31,562 nucleotides of DNA from an uncultured Eubacteriales bacterium (GCA_900547165.1 URFZ01000017.1:1-31562); one strand, 5' to 3'; shown: positions 1 to 8,304, counted from the stretch's first letter. Program-made: numbers and translations. Notes: a model not told the origin generated them from the sequence alone.

Positions 1-70
1 AGCACACGCGATTTTCCGCTAAACGCTCGCGGCGTTCGGAAAATGCGGGAGCGCAGCGTACCCACCCTCG
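1..70. repeat. 70-bp intergenic repeat, copy 1
   Basis: This stretch recurs at 217-286 with a single mismatch (G at 56, C at 272), a period of 216 bp. Each copy contains an imperfect hairpin: ATTTTCCG at 10-17 pairs with CGGAAAAT at 37-44, and AACGC pairs with GCGTT inside it. The copy touches the window edge, so further copies may lie upstream. No gene is supported here; an open frame that spans both copies only repeats the same peptide and has no SD sequence. Confidence 0.85.
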
Positions 71-135
71 TCCTTATCGTTTTAATCAACTCCATCTTTT
101 TGATGGTCTGTTTTTGTTTGGGGCGGGTGGATAAT

Positions 136-168
136 CGAACCATTTTTGCGCAGCAAAAACATGGTTCG
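136..168. repeat. Hairpin between the two 70-bp repeat copies
   Basis: CGAACCAT (136-143) is the reverse complement of ATGGTTCG (161-168), and TTTTTGC pairs with GCAAAAA inside, leaving a tiny loop. No U-tract follows on either strand, so this is probably part of the repeat unit rather than a terminator. Confidence 0.7.
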
Positions 169-216
169 CCGAAACGGTCGCAACGGCGCGCAGCCGCTGC
201 GGACTGTGTAGTCGGG

Positions 217-286
217 AGCACACGCGATTTTCCGCTAAACGCTCGCGGCGTTCGGAAAATGCGGGAGCGCACCGTACCCACCCTCG
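217..286. repeat. 70-bp intergenic repeat, copy 2
   Basis: This is the second copy of the 1-70 sequence, 69 of 70 bases identical by eye. It stops immediately before the 21-bp palindrome at 288-334. Together the elements fill the gene-free 1-379 stretch downstream of the FAD oxidoreductase gene. Confidence 0.85.
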
Positions 287-287
287 C

Positions 288-334
288 ATTGATATGCACC
301 CCAAAAGTTAGACACTTTTGGGGTGCATATCAAT
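288..334. repeat. 21-bp perfect palindrome, possibly IS3-like ends
   Basis: The arms 288-308 and 314-334 are exact reverse complements with a 5-nt loop (TAGAC). The core TGCACCCCAAAAGTTAGAC resembles the terminal inverted repeats of IS3-family (IS150-type) elements as I remember them; that identification is inference. No transposase lies nearby, so the element would be a remnant, an abutting pair of ends or a MITE. It also sits about 45 bp beyond the stop of the minus-strand oxidoreductase gene and could fold as an RNA stop signal, although no U-run follows. Confidence 0.6.
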
Positions 335-379
335 TTACCGCCGGTTTTCTTTTAAGAAGATTTTATCGTTGCAAATAAC

Positions 380-1795
380 TTATTCGGGTATTTTTCCGAG
401 TTCTCTTTCGGCTATCTCGCGTCCCATAAGAACACCCATTACGGAAGCCATCATAAGACCGCGCGTCCAACCGCTGGAATCGCCGAGACAGTGAAGTCCG
501 CGAACATTTGTGTTGAAATGCTCGTCCATTTTGATTCGGTTGCTGTAAAACTTCAATTCGGGAGAGTACAGAAGCGTTTCCGAACTTGCAAAACCGGGAA
601 CGACTTCGTCCATAGCCTGAATGAAATTGATTATGTTTATCATTGCGCGGTACGGCATTGCAGCAGTTATATCGCCCGCAACGGCATCGGGAAGCGTCGG
701 TCTGACGTTCGACTGCGCAAGTTCTTTCGGCCAAGTTCTTTTTCCGTCAAGAATATCGCCGAAACGCTGAACAAGGATATGACCCGCCGCAAGCATATTG
801 GTCAGTTCTCCGACTTTTTGCGCGTAAGCGATGGGCTGATTGAACGGGTGGTTGAAGTTGTGGGAAACAAGAATGGCAAGATTTGTGTTGTCGGATTTAA
901 GTTCCTTGTAGGAGTGACCGTTGACTACGGCAAGATCGTTGTCATAGTTTTCCTGGCTGACAAAACCGCCCGGATTCTGGCAGAAAGTGCGAACCTTGTT
1001 CTTGAACGGCTGCGGATAGCCTATCAACTTCGATTCGTAAAGAACCTCATTGACCTTTTCCATGATCTCGTTTCTGACCTCGACGCGCACGCCGATGTCA
1101 ACCGTGCCTGGAATATGCGCTATATCATGTTCCGCGCAAACGCTTTCAAGCCATTCCGCGCCTCTTCTTCCGGTTGCGATAACGGTCGTTTTTGCGTGGA
1201 TTTCTTTTGTTTCTTTGCCGTTTGTGATATATACGCCGTCGCACTCGTCGCCGTTCAGGATAATATTCGAGCATTCATAACCGAAAAGCATTTCAACGCC
1301 GTTTTCGAGCAGATATTTTTCAATCGCGTAGTAAAGTCCCTGTGCCTTTTCAGTTCCGAGGTGACGAATGGGGCAGTCAACAAGACGCAAGCCCGCTTTT
1401 ATGGCACGGCGTCTTATATTTTTGACCTCTTCTTTGTTGCCCAGACCCTCGATGTGCGGGTCTGCACCGAATTCAAGATATATCTTATCTGTGTAATCTA
1501 TCGTTTCCTGCGCAAGGGTCTCACCTATCAAAGACGGCAGATCTCCTCCGACTTCGCAGCTGAGGCTCAATTTTCCGTCGGAAAATGCGCCCGCGCCCGA
1601 AAAACCTGTCGTTATATGACAATACGGCTTGCAGTTGACGCATTTCTTCGTTTTTTCTTTTGGGCAATGCCTGTCCTCTATCGCCTTACCCTTTTCAACG
1701 ATGACGATATGCTGTTTGCTTCCCTTTTTTATCAACTCTATCGCAGTAAAAATTCCTGCGGGACCCGCGCCGATGATAACTATATCGGTCTTCAT
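380..1795 (-). CDS. NAD(P)/FAD-dependent oxidoreductase (COG2509-type dehydrogenase)
   Basis: The 471-aa product is an uncharacterised FAD-dependent dehydrogenase. A Rossmann dinucleotide-binding motif GAGPAG is at residues 9-14, with the ribose-binding Glu at about 34. A second flavin motif with GDSSGWTRG lies near the C-terminus. Four cysteines (C44, C52, C55, C59) follow the first beta-alpha-beta unit in a CX7CX2CX3C pattern, which suggests a metal or Fe-S site or a redox role; family members as I recall share it, but no substrate is known. The start is supported by an SD (GGAGGGG, minus strand, about 1801-1807) and by a consensus promoter at 1867-1895. The gene is transcribed away from the PLP enzyme gene at 2039, and no other gene follows it in the window. 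The length is normal for the family. The assignment to family is solid; the function is unknown. Confidence 0.88.
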   Translation of the reverse strand: MKTDIVIIGAGPAGIFTAIELIKKGSKQHIVIVEKGKAIEDRHCPKEKTKKCVNCKPYCHITTGFSGAGAFSDGKLSLSCEVGGDLPSLIGETLAQETIDYTDKIYLEFGADPHIEGLGNKEEVKNIRRRAIKAGLRLVDCPIRHLGTEKAQGLYYAIEKYLLENGVEMLFGYECSNIILNGDECDGVYITNGKETKEIHAKTTVIATGRRGAEWLESVCAEHDIAHIPGTVDIGVRVEVRNEIMEKVNEVLYESKLIGYPQPFKNKVRTFCQNPGGFVSQENYDNDLAVVNGHSYKELKSDNTNLAILVSHNFNHPFNQPIAYAQKVGELTNMLAAGHILVQRFGDILDGKRTWPKELAQSNVRPTLPDAVAGDITAAMPYRAMINIINFIQAMDEVVPGFASSETLLYSPELKFYSNRIKMDEHFNTNVRGLHCLGDSSGWTRGLMMASVMGVLMGREIAERELGKIPE

Positions 1796-1866
1796 AAAAC
1801 TTCCCCTCCGAAGCGAAGATTATCTTTTGTTTCTGCGCACGGGAAAAGCCCGACGCACCGTAAAAT

Positions 1867-1895
1867 ATTATATCATAAAAATATAGGTATGTCAA
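1867..1895 (-). promoter_or_regulatory. SigA promoter of the FAD oxidoreductase gene
   Basis: On the minus strand TTGACA (1895-1890) is separated by exactly 17 bp from TATAAT (1872-1867). Both hexamers match the vegetative consensus perfectly. It lies about 70 bp upstream of the ATG at 1795. Confidence 0.85.
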
Positions 1896-1972
1896 TGACG
1901 AACTCCGAAACTAAAATACGCCTTTCGGTATGCGATTTGAAGAAGCATAAACGAAATCAGCCCGCAGGGGGG

Positions 1973-2001
1973 TTGACAACACAGAGGGGATTTGCTATTA
2001 T
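1973..2001 (+). promoter_or_regulatory. SigA promoter of the PLP lyase gene
   Basis: TTGACA (1973-1978) and TATTAT (1996-2001) are separated by 17 bp, giving a transcription start near 2008 and a leader of about 30 nt before the ATG at 2039. Confidence 0.85.
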
Positions 2002-2038
2002 TAAATGTATGTAATGCAATTTTGATGAAGGTAAAAGT

Positions 2039-3328
2039 ATGGATACAAAAGAAATGTTTTCGGAGTTCGGAATATGCACGGAAGTCGCAGAATTTTGCGA
2101 AAAGACGCTGAACGGACTGAAAGAAAGATTTGAAAAGATAGACCGCGTGGCGGAATACAATCAATACAAGGTGCTTGAAGCCATGCGCAAAAATCGCGTC
2201 AGCGCACAGCATTTTGCGGCAACGACGGGCTACGGATACGACGATATGGGGCGCGATACGCTTGAAAAAGTTTATGCGGACACGTTCCACACGCCTGCGG
2301 CGCTTGTCAGACCGCAGATCACTTGCGGAACGCACGCGCTTGCGTTGGCTTTGGGAGCAAATCTGTTGCCCGGGGACGAACTTCTTTCCGTTTCGGGCAG
2401 ACCTTACGACACACTTGAAGAAGTTATCGGACTTCGTCCGTCGCCGTGTTCGCTTGCCGAATACGGCGTGACTTACTCGGAAGTAGATTTAAAAGAAGAC
2501 GGCTCGTTTGACCTTGACGGCATTCGCGCCGCAATAACCGACAGAACAAAACTCGTTGCGATTCAGCGTTCAAAAGGATACAAAACACGTCCGACGCTGT
2601 CCGTTGCGCAGATAGGCGAAGCGATAAAAACGGTTAAAAGCGTCAACCCGAACATTATCTGCATGGTTGACAACTGTTACGGCGAATTTGTCGAAACAGC
2701 CGAACCCTCCGACGTCGGGGCGGATATGACGGTGGGTTCGCTGATAAAAAACCCGGGCGGCGGACTTGCACCGATAGGCGGCTATATCGTCGGCACGGAA
2801 GAGTGTATAGAGCGCTGCGCTTACAGGCTCAGCGCACCGGGACTGGGGCAGGAAGTCGGAGCGAATCTCGGGATACTGACGCAGCTTTATCAGGGATTTT
2901 TCCTTGCGCCGACGGTCACGGCATCCGCGTTGAAAGGCGCTGTATTTGCGGCTAACATATACGAAAAACTCGGATACAAAGTCGTTCCGAACGGCAGCGA
3001 ACCGCGCCACGACATTATTCAGGCGGTGGAACTCGGTTCTCCCGAAGCAATGGAAGCGTTTTGTGCGGGAATTCAAGCGGCGGCGCCCGTTGACAGTTAC
3101 GTCACCCCCGTTCCCGCGCCGATGCCGGGATATGACAGCCAGGTTATCATGGCGGCGGGAGCATTTGTTCAGGGTTCGTCGATAGAACTTTCCGCAGACG
3201 GTCCGCTCCGTGAACCCTATGCCGTATATCTGCAAGGCGGTCTGACGTGGTATCACGCAAAGATAGGCGTTATGACCTCGGTTCAGAAGATGTTCGAAAG
3301 AGGACTGCTGAACGGAAAAATACAATAA
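2039..3328 (+). CDS. Methionine gamma-lyase family / 'aluminium resistance' PLP enzyme
   Basis: The 429-aa product is a fold-type I PLP-dependent enzyme of the COG4100 family, annotated either as methionine gamma-lyase family protein or aluminium resistance protein. The predicted PLP-binding lysine is K237 in the motif SLIKNPGGG, preceded by the cofactor-stacking segment MVDNCYGEF. The segment ITCGTHALALAL near residue 95-105 fits the phosphate-binding part of the PLP site. Family members are thought to act in sulfur amino-acid metabolism, but the substrate is not established. The start has an upstream GAAGG SD and follows a strong promoter at 1973-2001. In many Firmicutes this gene lies near hfq, miaA or glnA; here it stands alone, convergent with dnaJ and sharing its terminator. 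The gene appears full length. Confidence 0.87.
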   Translation: MDTKEMFSEFGICTEVAEFCEKTLNGLKERFEKIDRVAEYNQYKVLEAMRKNRVSAQHFAATTGYGYDDMGRDTLEKVYADTFHTPAALVRPQITCGTHALALALGANLLPGDELLSVSGRPYDTLEEVIGLRPSPCSLAEYGVTYSEVDLKEDGSFDLDGIRAAITDRTKLVAIQRSKGYKTRPTLSVAQIGEAIKTVKSVNPNIICMVDNCYGEFVETAEPSDVGADMTVGSLIKNPGGGLAPIGGYIVGTEECIERCAYRLSAPGLGQEVGANLGILTQLYQGFFLAPTVTASALKGAVFAANIYEKLGYKVVPNGSEPRHDIIQAVELGSPEAMEAFCAGIQAAAPVDSYVTPVPAPMPGYDSQVIMAAGAFVQGSSIELSADGPLREPYAVYLQGGLTWYHAKIGVMTSVQKMFERGLLNGKIQ

Positions 3329-3337
3329 ACAAAAGAA

Positions 3338-3365
3338 ATCCGCGAAGATTTTTGTCTTCGCGGAT
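3338..3365. terminator. Bidirectional rho-independent terminator
   Basis: An 11-bp perfect stem (3338-3348 with 3355-3365, loop of six) lies between two convergent genes. The plus strand continues into AACATTTTTCTG and the minus strand into TTTCTTTTGTTT, so it can end both the PLP lyase transcript and the dnaJ transcript. Confidence 0.85.
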
Positions 3366-3383
3366 AACATTTTTCTGTTAAAT

Positions 3384-4532
3384 CTATTTATCAAATACGT
3401 CCTTGACCTTGTTCCAGAACGAACGGCTTTTTTCGTAGGTCTTACCTGTTGTCTGCGTATCGAACTCTTTGATGATATCCTTTTGTTTTGAGGACAGATT
3501 TCTCGGAATTTCAACGATGAACGTAACAACAAGACTGCCGCGGCTCTTCGGATTGTTGATGTAAGGAACGCCCCTACCCTTGAACGTGGTCACGGTGTGC
3601 GACTGCGTACCTTCGGGAATCTTATAACTTATCGGGTCGCCGTCAAGCGTCGGTATCTGAATCGTATCGCCGAGAACAGCCTGTGCAAGCGTTATAGGAA
3701 CGTCGCAGCAAAGGTCGTTGTCCTTGCGGACAAATATCGGGTGCGGTTTTACCTTTACGGAAATGTTCAGATCTCCGTTGGGACCGCCTTTAAGACCCGT
3801 ATCGCCCTGTCCGCGCATGGTAAGAGTGTTGTTATTGTTGATACCTGCGGGAACTTTGACGTTTATCGTGCGTTCCTTGCGAACTTCGCCTCTGCCGCCG
3901 CAGACCTTGCAGGGATCTTTTATTATCTTACCCGTTCCGTGGCAGTTTGAACAGGGACGCTCCGTTTGCATTGCGCCGAAAAGCGTCTGCGAAACCTGAC
4001 GTACAACTCCCGTTCCGTTACAGGTGGGGCAGGTCGTGGGCTGCGTTCCTTTTGCTGCGCCAGAACCGTCGCACTCTTCGCATTTTTCCATTCTGCGCAC
4101 GTTTACGGTTTTTTGACAGCCGAATACGGCTTCATTGAATTCAAGCGTTACGGACGCAGAAACATCCGAACCCGGAATTGCGGAAGAACGTCTTCTCGCT
4201 CCGCCGCCCGCGCCGCCGAAAAAACTGCCGAAAATGTCGCCGAGGTCGCCGAAATCTATATTCGTCGTATATCCGCCGCCCGTCGCACCGCCGCCGTAAG
4301 AGGGATCTACGCCCGCATGACCGAAACGGTCGTAACGGCTTCTTTTTTCCTTGTCGGAAAGTACACCGTAAGCCTCGTTGACCTCTTTGAAGTTCTTTTC
4401 GGCTTCCGCATCGCCAGGGTGCAGGTCGGGGTGCCACATCTTCGCTTTTTTCCTGTAAGCGCTTTTGAGTTCGTCTTCCGTTGCGTTCTTGTCAACGCCG
4501 AGGACTTCGTAATAATCTCTTTTTTCCGCCAT
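3384..4532 (-). CDS. dnaJ: Molecular chaperone DnaJ (Hsp40)
   Basis: The 382-aa product is the cochaperone that loads substrates onto DnaK and stimulates its ATPase. It shows the full type I layout: a J domain with HPD at residues 34-36, a Gly/Phe-rich linker at about 79-112, and four zinc-binding CXXCXGXG repeats (C151/C154, C168/C171, C194/C197, C208/C211). The C-terminal substrate-binding domains follow. It is the last gene of the hrcA-grpE-dnaK-dnaJ cluster, but a strong hairpin with a U-tract separates it from dnaK. Its expression therefore depends on read-through or on its own promoter in the 130-nt structured leader, where I could not find a convincing -35/-10 pair. The SD before the ATG is weak (GAGAAG). 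Confidence 0.97.
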   Translation of the reverse strand: MAEKRDYYEVLGVDKNATEDELKSAYRKKAKMWHPDLHPGDAEAEKNFKEVNEAYGVLSDKEKRSRYDRFGHAGVDPSYGGGATGGGYTTNIDFGDLGDIFGSFFGGAGGGARRRSSAIPGSDVSASVTLEFNEAVFGCQKTVNVRRMEKCEECDGSGAAKGTQPTTCPTCNGTGVVRQVSQTLFGAMQTERPCSNCHGTGKIIKDPCKVCGGRGEVRKERTINVKVPAGINNNNTLTMRGQGDTGLKGGPNGDLNISVKVKPHPIFVRKDNDLCCDVPITLAQAVLGDTIQIPTLDGDPISYKIPEGTQSHTVTTFKGRGVPYINNPKSRGSLVVTFIVEIPRNLSSKQKDIIKEFDTQTTGKTYEKSRSFWNKVKDVFDK

Positions 4533-4558
4533 ATTGTTTCTTCTCTTTCAAACAGTAA

Positions 4559-4663
4559 TAGACTGATAACACATGAACTCATATCTGTCTTAAAGGCAAT
4601 GCTACTTTTCTTCTTTTGCGAAACCTCGCATTGAGAACAAAAAGTTCGGGAATTATCAGTCTA
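4559..4663 (-). other. Nested inverted-repeat structure in the dnaJ leader
   Basis: Eleven-base arms at 4559-4569 and 4653-4663 (TAGACTGATAA on one strand) are perfect reverse complements 83 nt apart. Inside lie AATGC/GCATT pairing, a GCGA-AACC-TCGC hairpin at 4618-4629 and a GAAC/GTTC hairpin. Read on the minus strand it would fold as a closed multi-branched RNA just upstream of dnaJ. It could be a regulatory leader or a small MITE; nothing in the sequence decides between them. Confidence 0.5.
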
Positions 4664-4703
4664 AAAAGACGGCGCGGCGGCAATACTGCCGCGCCGTCTT
4701 TTT
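4663..4703 (-). terminator. Terminator between dnaK and dnaJ
   Basis: A 16-bp perfect stem (4663-4678 with 4688-4703, 9-nt loop) has a G+C-rich core and an A/T-run at its base. It begins 13 nt past the dnaK stop on the minus strand and ends in TTTTTA. It should end most hrcA-grpE-dnaK transcripts before dnaJ. Confidence 0.88.
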
Positions 4704-4715
4704 ATTTTGCAGGAA

Positions 4716-6557
4716 TTATTGTTTGTTGTTATCGTCCTCAACGTTGAAATCGGCGTCGTTGACTTCAACCGTGCCGTCATCGTTTGCGTGGGTAGCACCG
4801 GGCTGTGCGCCGGCAGCGCCCTGCTGCGTCTGGGCATACATCTTTTCCGCAATCTTGTAGAACGACTGGTTAAGAGCCTCTGTGTCGGCTTTGATGTCGT
4901 CAACGGAGCCGGAAGTAAGAGTTGCACGAAGTTTTTCGATAGCGGCATTGACGGGAGCCTTTTCATCGTCGGTGATCTTGTCGCCCGCTTCGCCCATAGT
5001 CTTCTCTATCTGGAAGATGGTCTGCTCTGCGGTGTTCTTGACTTCGACTTCTTCTTTCTTCTTTTTGTCCTCTTCCGCGAACTTCGCTGCTTCCGCAACC
5101 GCCGCGTCGATGTCCTCTTTGGACATATTGGTGGAAGCGGTGATGGTTATATGCTGCTCGTTGCCCGTGCCGAGGTCTTTTGCGGAAACGTTAACGATAC
5201 CGTTTGCGTCGATATCGAACGTAACCTCAATCTGCGGAGTCTGTCTGCGAGCCGGCGGAATGTTGTCGAGGTGGAATCTGCCGAGCGTTTTGTTGCCCGC
5301 AGCCATTTCTCTTTCGCCTTGAAGAACATGAACTTCAACGGAAGTCTGGTTATCGGCCGCCGTGGTGAATATCTGGCTCTTCTTAACGGGAATGGTCGAG
5401 TTTCTATCTATTATCTTGGTCATAACGCCGCCGTAAGTCTCAACGCCGAGCGAAAGCGGGGTTACGTCAAGAAGAACAAGACCTTGAACGTCGCCGCCGA
5501 GAATACCTGCCTGAATTGCGGCGCCTACCGCAACGCACTCATCGGGGTTAATGCCCTTGTGGGGTTCTTTGTTCGTATATTTTTTAAGTGCTTCCTGAAC
5601 TGCGGGGATTCTCGAAGAACCGCCGACAAGCAGTATCTTATCAAGTTTATCAACAGTAAGACCTGCGTCCGAAAGAGCCTTGCGAACGGGTTCCATGGTT
5701 GCTTCCACAAGGTCTGCGGTAAGTTCGTTGAACTTTGCTCTGGAAAGAGTTACGTCAAGGTGTTTGGGACCTGTCGCGTCTGCCGTGATGAACGGAAGGT
5801 TGATGTTTGCGCTGGTCATGCCCGAAAGTTCTATCTTCGCCTTTTCTGCGGCTTCTTTAAGTCTCTGCATTGCCATTTTATCGTTGGAAAGGTCAATGCC
5901 GTCGGACTTCTTGAACTCGGAGATAAGATAGTTCATGATTCTCTCGTCGAAGTCATCGCCGCCGAGGTGAGTGTTACCGTTGGTTGCAAGCACTTCGAAA
6001 ACGCCGTCGCCGATTTCAAGAATGGAAACATCGAACGTGCCGCCGCCGAGGTCGTAAACCATTATCTTCTGTTCTTTTTCTTTGTCAACGCCGTAAGCAA
6101 GCGCCGCAGCCGTCGGCTCGTTGACGATTCTCTTTACGTCAAGACCCGCTATCGTGCCTGCATTCTTGGTTGCCTGACGCTGGGAGTCGTTGAAGTAAGC
6201 GGGAACGGTGATAACGGCTTCCGTTACCTTTTCGCCGAGATATGCTTCCGCATCCGCTTTAAGTTTGGAAAGGATCATCGCCGAAATCATTTCGGGGGTG
6301 TATTCTTTATCGTCTATTTTGATTTTGTCGGCAGTACCCATTTTTCTCTTGATGGAAATGATGGTTCTGTCGGGGTTTGTAATAGCCTGTCTCTTTGCTA
6401 CCTGACCGACCATTCTTTCGCCGGTCTTGGAGAACGCGACAACGGACGGGGTCGTTCTTGCGCCCTCGGCGTTCGCGATAACGGTAGGCTCGCCGCCTTC
6501 CATAACTGCCACGCAGGAGTTTGTTGTACCTAAGTCAATACCAATAATTTTTCCCAT
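4716..6557 (-). CDS. dnaK: Molecular chaperone DnaK (Hsp70)
   Basis: The 613-aa product is the cytosolic ATP-dependent Hsp70 that works with DnaJ and GrpE. The N-terminal ATPase domain starts with GIDLGTTNS at about residues 5-13 and contains the phosphate-binding DLGGGTFDVS motif. The conserved linker DVTPLSLG precedes the beta-sandwich substrate-binding domain, and a helical lid follows. The C-terminus is acidic (DADFNVEDD), as in bacterial DnaK. The length is typical of Firmicutes. The start is supported by a strong GGAGG SD at about 6565-6569. It lies 51 bp downstream of grpE and is controlled with it from the CIRCE promoter. Confidence 0.98.
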   Translation of the reverse strand: MGKIIGIDLGTTNSCVAVMEGGEPTVIANAEGARTTPSVVAFSKTGERMVGQVAKRQAITNPDRTIISIKRKMGTADKIKIDDKEYTPEMISAMILSKLKADAEAYLGEKVTEAVITVPAYFNDSQRQATKNAGTIAGLDVKRIVNEPTAAALAYGVDKEKEQKIMVYDLGGGTFDVSILEIGDGVFEVLATNGNTHLGGDDFDERIMNYLISEFKKSDGIDLSNDKMAMQRLKEAAEKAKIELSGMTSANINLPFITADATGPKHLDVTLSRAKFNELTADLVEATMEPVRKALSDAGLTVDKLDKILLVGGSSRIPAVQEALKKYTNKEPHKGINPDECVAVGAAIQAGILGGDVQGLVLLDVTPLSLGVETYGGVMTKIIDRNSTIPVKKSQIFTTAADNQTSVEVHVLQGEREMAAGNKTLGRFHLDNIPPARRQTPQIEVTFDIDANGIVNVSAKDLGTGNEQHITITASTNMSKEDIDAAVAEAAKFAEEDKKKKEEVEVKNTAEQTIFQIEKTMGEAGDKITDDEKAPVNAAIEKLRATLTSGSVDDIKADTEALNQSFYKIAEKMYAQTQQGAAGAQPGATHANDDGTVEVNDADFNVEDDNNKQ

Positions 6558-6608
6558 AATATATATCCTCCGTTAAAAGAATAATTTATATACTTTTTAA
6601 TTATACGC

Positions 6609-7166
6609 TTATTCCGAAACGACCTGAACCAAAGCGTGTCTGATTATTCGGTCGTTGATTTTGTAACCCTTTTGAAGAACGGTCGCAACAGTATCGGGTT
6701 CGAGTTCGTCGTCCCGGCAAGTCATGACCGCATTGTGTATCGTCGGGTCAAACTTGTCTCCCCTTTCGCCGAAAGAGGTTACGCCGAAATTCTCAAACGC
6801 GGTTTTCGCCTGATTGAGAACCATAACCACGCCGTCTTTCAGGGGGGAATTCTCGTCAGCCGCCGCACTGACGGCTCTTTCGAGGTTGTCCAGTATCGGA
6901 AGCATCATCTGCACCGTGTCCGAAACAACCATCCCTCGCAGCGCCGCTTTTTCGGCTTCCGTTCTTTTTTTATAATTGTCGAAGTCCGCCGCAAGACGAA
7001 CAAATTGGTCTTTTGCCTTTGCAAGTTCGTCGGATTCCTTTTTATTCTCTGTCTCCGACTTTTCTTCGCCTTTTTCCTCAGTCTCGGACGTAGTTTCCTC
7101 GGTCTGCGGAAGATCTTTTTCCGTATCCTCAGTTACCTCGTTTTTTTTCTTCTTTTTATCTGACAT
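6609..7166 (-). CDS. grpE: Nucleotide exchange factor GrpE
   Basis: The 185-aa product releases ADP from DnaK. The first 50 residues are highly charged, Glu/Lys-rich and low complexity, as in many GrpE proteins. They are followed by the long dimerising helix (LAADFDNYKKRTEAE) and the C-terminal beta domain, which ends with the conserved pattern GYKINDRIIRHALVQV. An SD reading CGGAGGT lies just upstream of the ATG. It sits between hrcA and dnaK in the usual order with short gaps, so it belongs to the same heat-shock operon. Confidence 0.96.
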   Translation of the reverse strand: MSDKKKKKNEVTEDTEKDLPQTEETTSETEEKGEEKSETENKKESDELAKAKDQFVRLAADFDNYKKRTEAEKAALRGMVVSDTVQMMLPILDNLERAVSAAADENSPLKDGVVMVLNQAKTAFENFGVTSFGERGDKFDPTIHNAVMTCRDDELEPDTVATVLQKGYKINDRIIRHALVQVVSE

Positions 7167-7209
7167 CTCATTACCTCCGATGTCCTGTTCCGTCGGAAAT
7201 ACCCGCAGA

Positions 7210-8229
7210 TCAGTATTCTTCGTTGATTTTGTGTTTAAGTTGAGAAACGATGTAAGAGCAGCCCGCTTTCAACCTTGCGTAATTCATTCTTGCGGGTCCC
7301 ATAATGCCGAAAACGACAGGTATTTTTGAATCGCACCCAACCCTGACAAGTCCCGCATCCTGATATGGGAAGAAAGGATTTTCTTCGCCTATCATAACGC
7401 TGAAATCGCTTTCTTTTGACGGAACGTCAAGCAACGTTTTCATTATTTCCTGCTTTTTGGAAAGCATATTTATATACTTTTTAGCCACATCTATCTCGGA
7501 AAATTCGGGATAAGACAGCGGGTTTGTGCCGCCGCAGACGGTCAGTTCGTAACTTTTCAGTTCTTCCAGCAGTTTTGCCGCCGCAGACGCTATTTCGGAA
7601 GAGTCCGAGAAATTTTCCTCTATCGCTTTTTTCAGAAGTTCAAGTCTTGATCTGTTTATCTGTTCAAGCGATACGCCCGAAAGAACCGTGTTCAGAACTG
7701 ATGCAATGCCTTGAAGCGTTTTTTGGTCAAATTCCGTTTCCGTTCTTATAAATCCAGTCTTAACGCTTCCCACGCCGCTTATCGCAAGCAGCGCCACCGT
7801 GTTTTTTCCGACAGGCATAAGTCCGAACGAATACGCCCCGCCCGTGCAGACAGGATTGACGGCAAATACCGCACATTCGGAAAAATCCGCAAGTCTTTTT
7901 GCGGAATCCTCAACGGCGTTTCGAAGTCCTGCCAAACGCGCGTCGCTTATTAAGCGGTCAATATCGCGCTGCGTCAGATGATACGCGTGAAGCGCGTTCA
8001 TAACATAATAACGGTATCCTTCGCCCGACGGAACTCTTCCCGCCGAGGTGTGCGGCTTCATCAGATATCCGAGTTTTTCGAGATCGGACATTTCGTTTCT
8101 TATAGTTGCGGACGAAACGTGCAGATCTTCCATTCCCGCCAAAGCCTTTGAGCCGACAGGCTCACCCGTTCTGATATATGCGTTGATGACGGTTTTCAAT
8201 ATTACTCTTTTTCTCTCATCAAGTTCCAT
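7210..8229 (-). CDS. hrcA: Heat-inducible transcription repressor HrcA
   Basis: The 339-aa product represses class I heat-shock operons by binding CIRCE, with GroEL modulating its activity. The N-terminal winged helix-turn-helix (residues about 1-75) has the family signature GEPVGSKAL and VSSATIRNEMSDLEKLGY. The GAF-like and C-terminal dimerisation domains follow. It is the first gene of the operon, and the operator it should recognise lies 38 bp upstream of its own ATG, so the operon is autoregulated. The length is normal for the family. A GGAGGC SD precedes the ATG. Confidence 0.97.
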   Translation of the reverse strand: MELDERKRVILKTVINAYIRTGEPVGSKALAGMEDLHVSSATIRNEMSDLEKLGYLMKPHTSAGRVPSGEGYRYYVMNALHAYHLTQRDIDRLISDARLAGLRNAVEDSAKRLADFSECAVFAVNPVCTGGAYSFGLMPVGKNTVALLAISGVGSVKTGFIRTETEFDQKTLQGIASVLNTVLSGVSLEQINRSRLELLKKAIEENFSDSSEIASAAAKLLEELKSYELTVCGGTNPLSYPEFSEIDVAKKYINMLSKKQEIMKTLLDVPSKESDFSVMIGEENPFFPYQDAGLVRVGCDSKIPVVFGIMGPARMNYARLKAGCSYIVSQLKHKINEEY

Positions 8230-8266
8230 TGTTTTCGCCTCCGTGTCAGAATGTTCCGACCCGTTT

Positions 8267-8293
8267 TTAGCACTCTGCGCACCCGAGTGCTAA
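8267..8293. promoter_or_regulatory. CIRCE operator (HrcA-binding site)
   Basis: TTAGCACTC (8267-8275), a 9-bp spacer and GAGTGCTAA (8285-8293) match the CIRCE consensus perfectly. It sits right at the expected transcription start of the hrcA promoter, where bound HrcA would block initiation. Confidence 0.98.
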
Positions 8294-8304
8294 TCATTGA
8301 CTAA

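Noticed and set aside
43..378. 111-codon open frame across the two 70-bp repeats
   Set aside because: It exists only because the repeat is in frame with itself; there is no SD, no homology I recognise, and it runs through hairpins and the IS-like palindrome.
491..2014. 507-codon plus-strand open frame
   Set aside because: It is antisense to the FAD oxidoreductase gene, whose motifs, promoter and SD are clear; composition is typical of a shadow frame.
4707..6533. 608-codon plus-strand open frame
   Set aside because: It is the mirror of dnaK on the opposite strand, with a Cys/Val/Phe/Arg-rich non-protein-like sequence.
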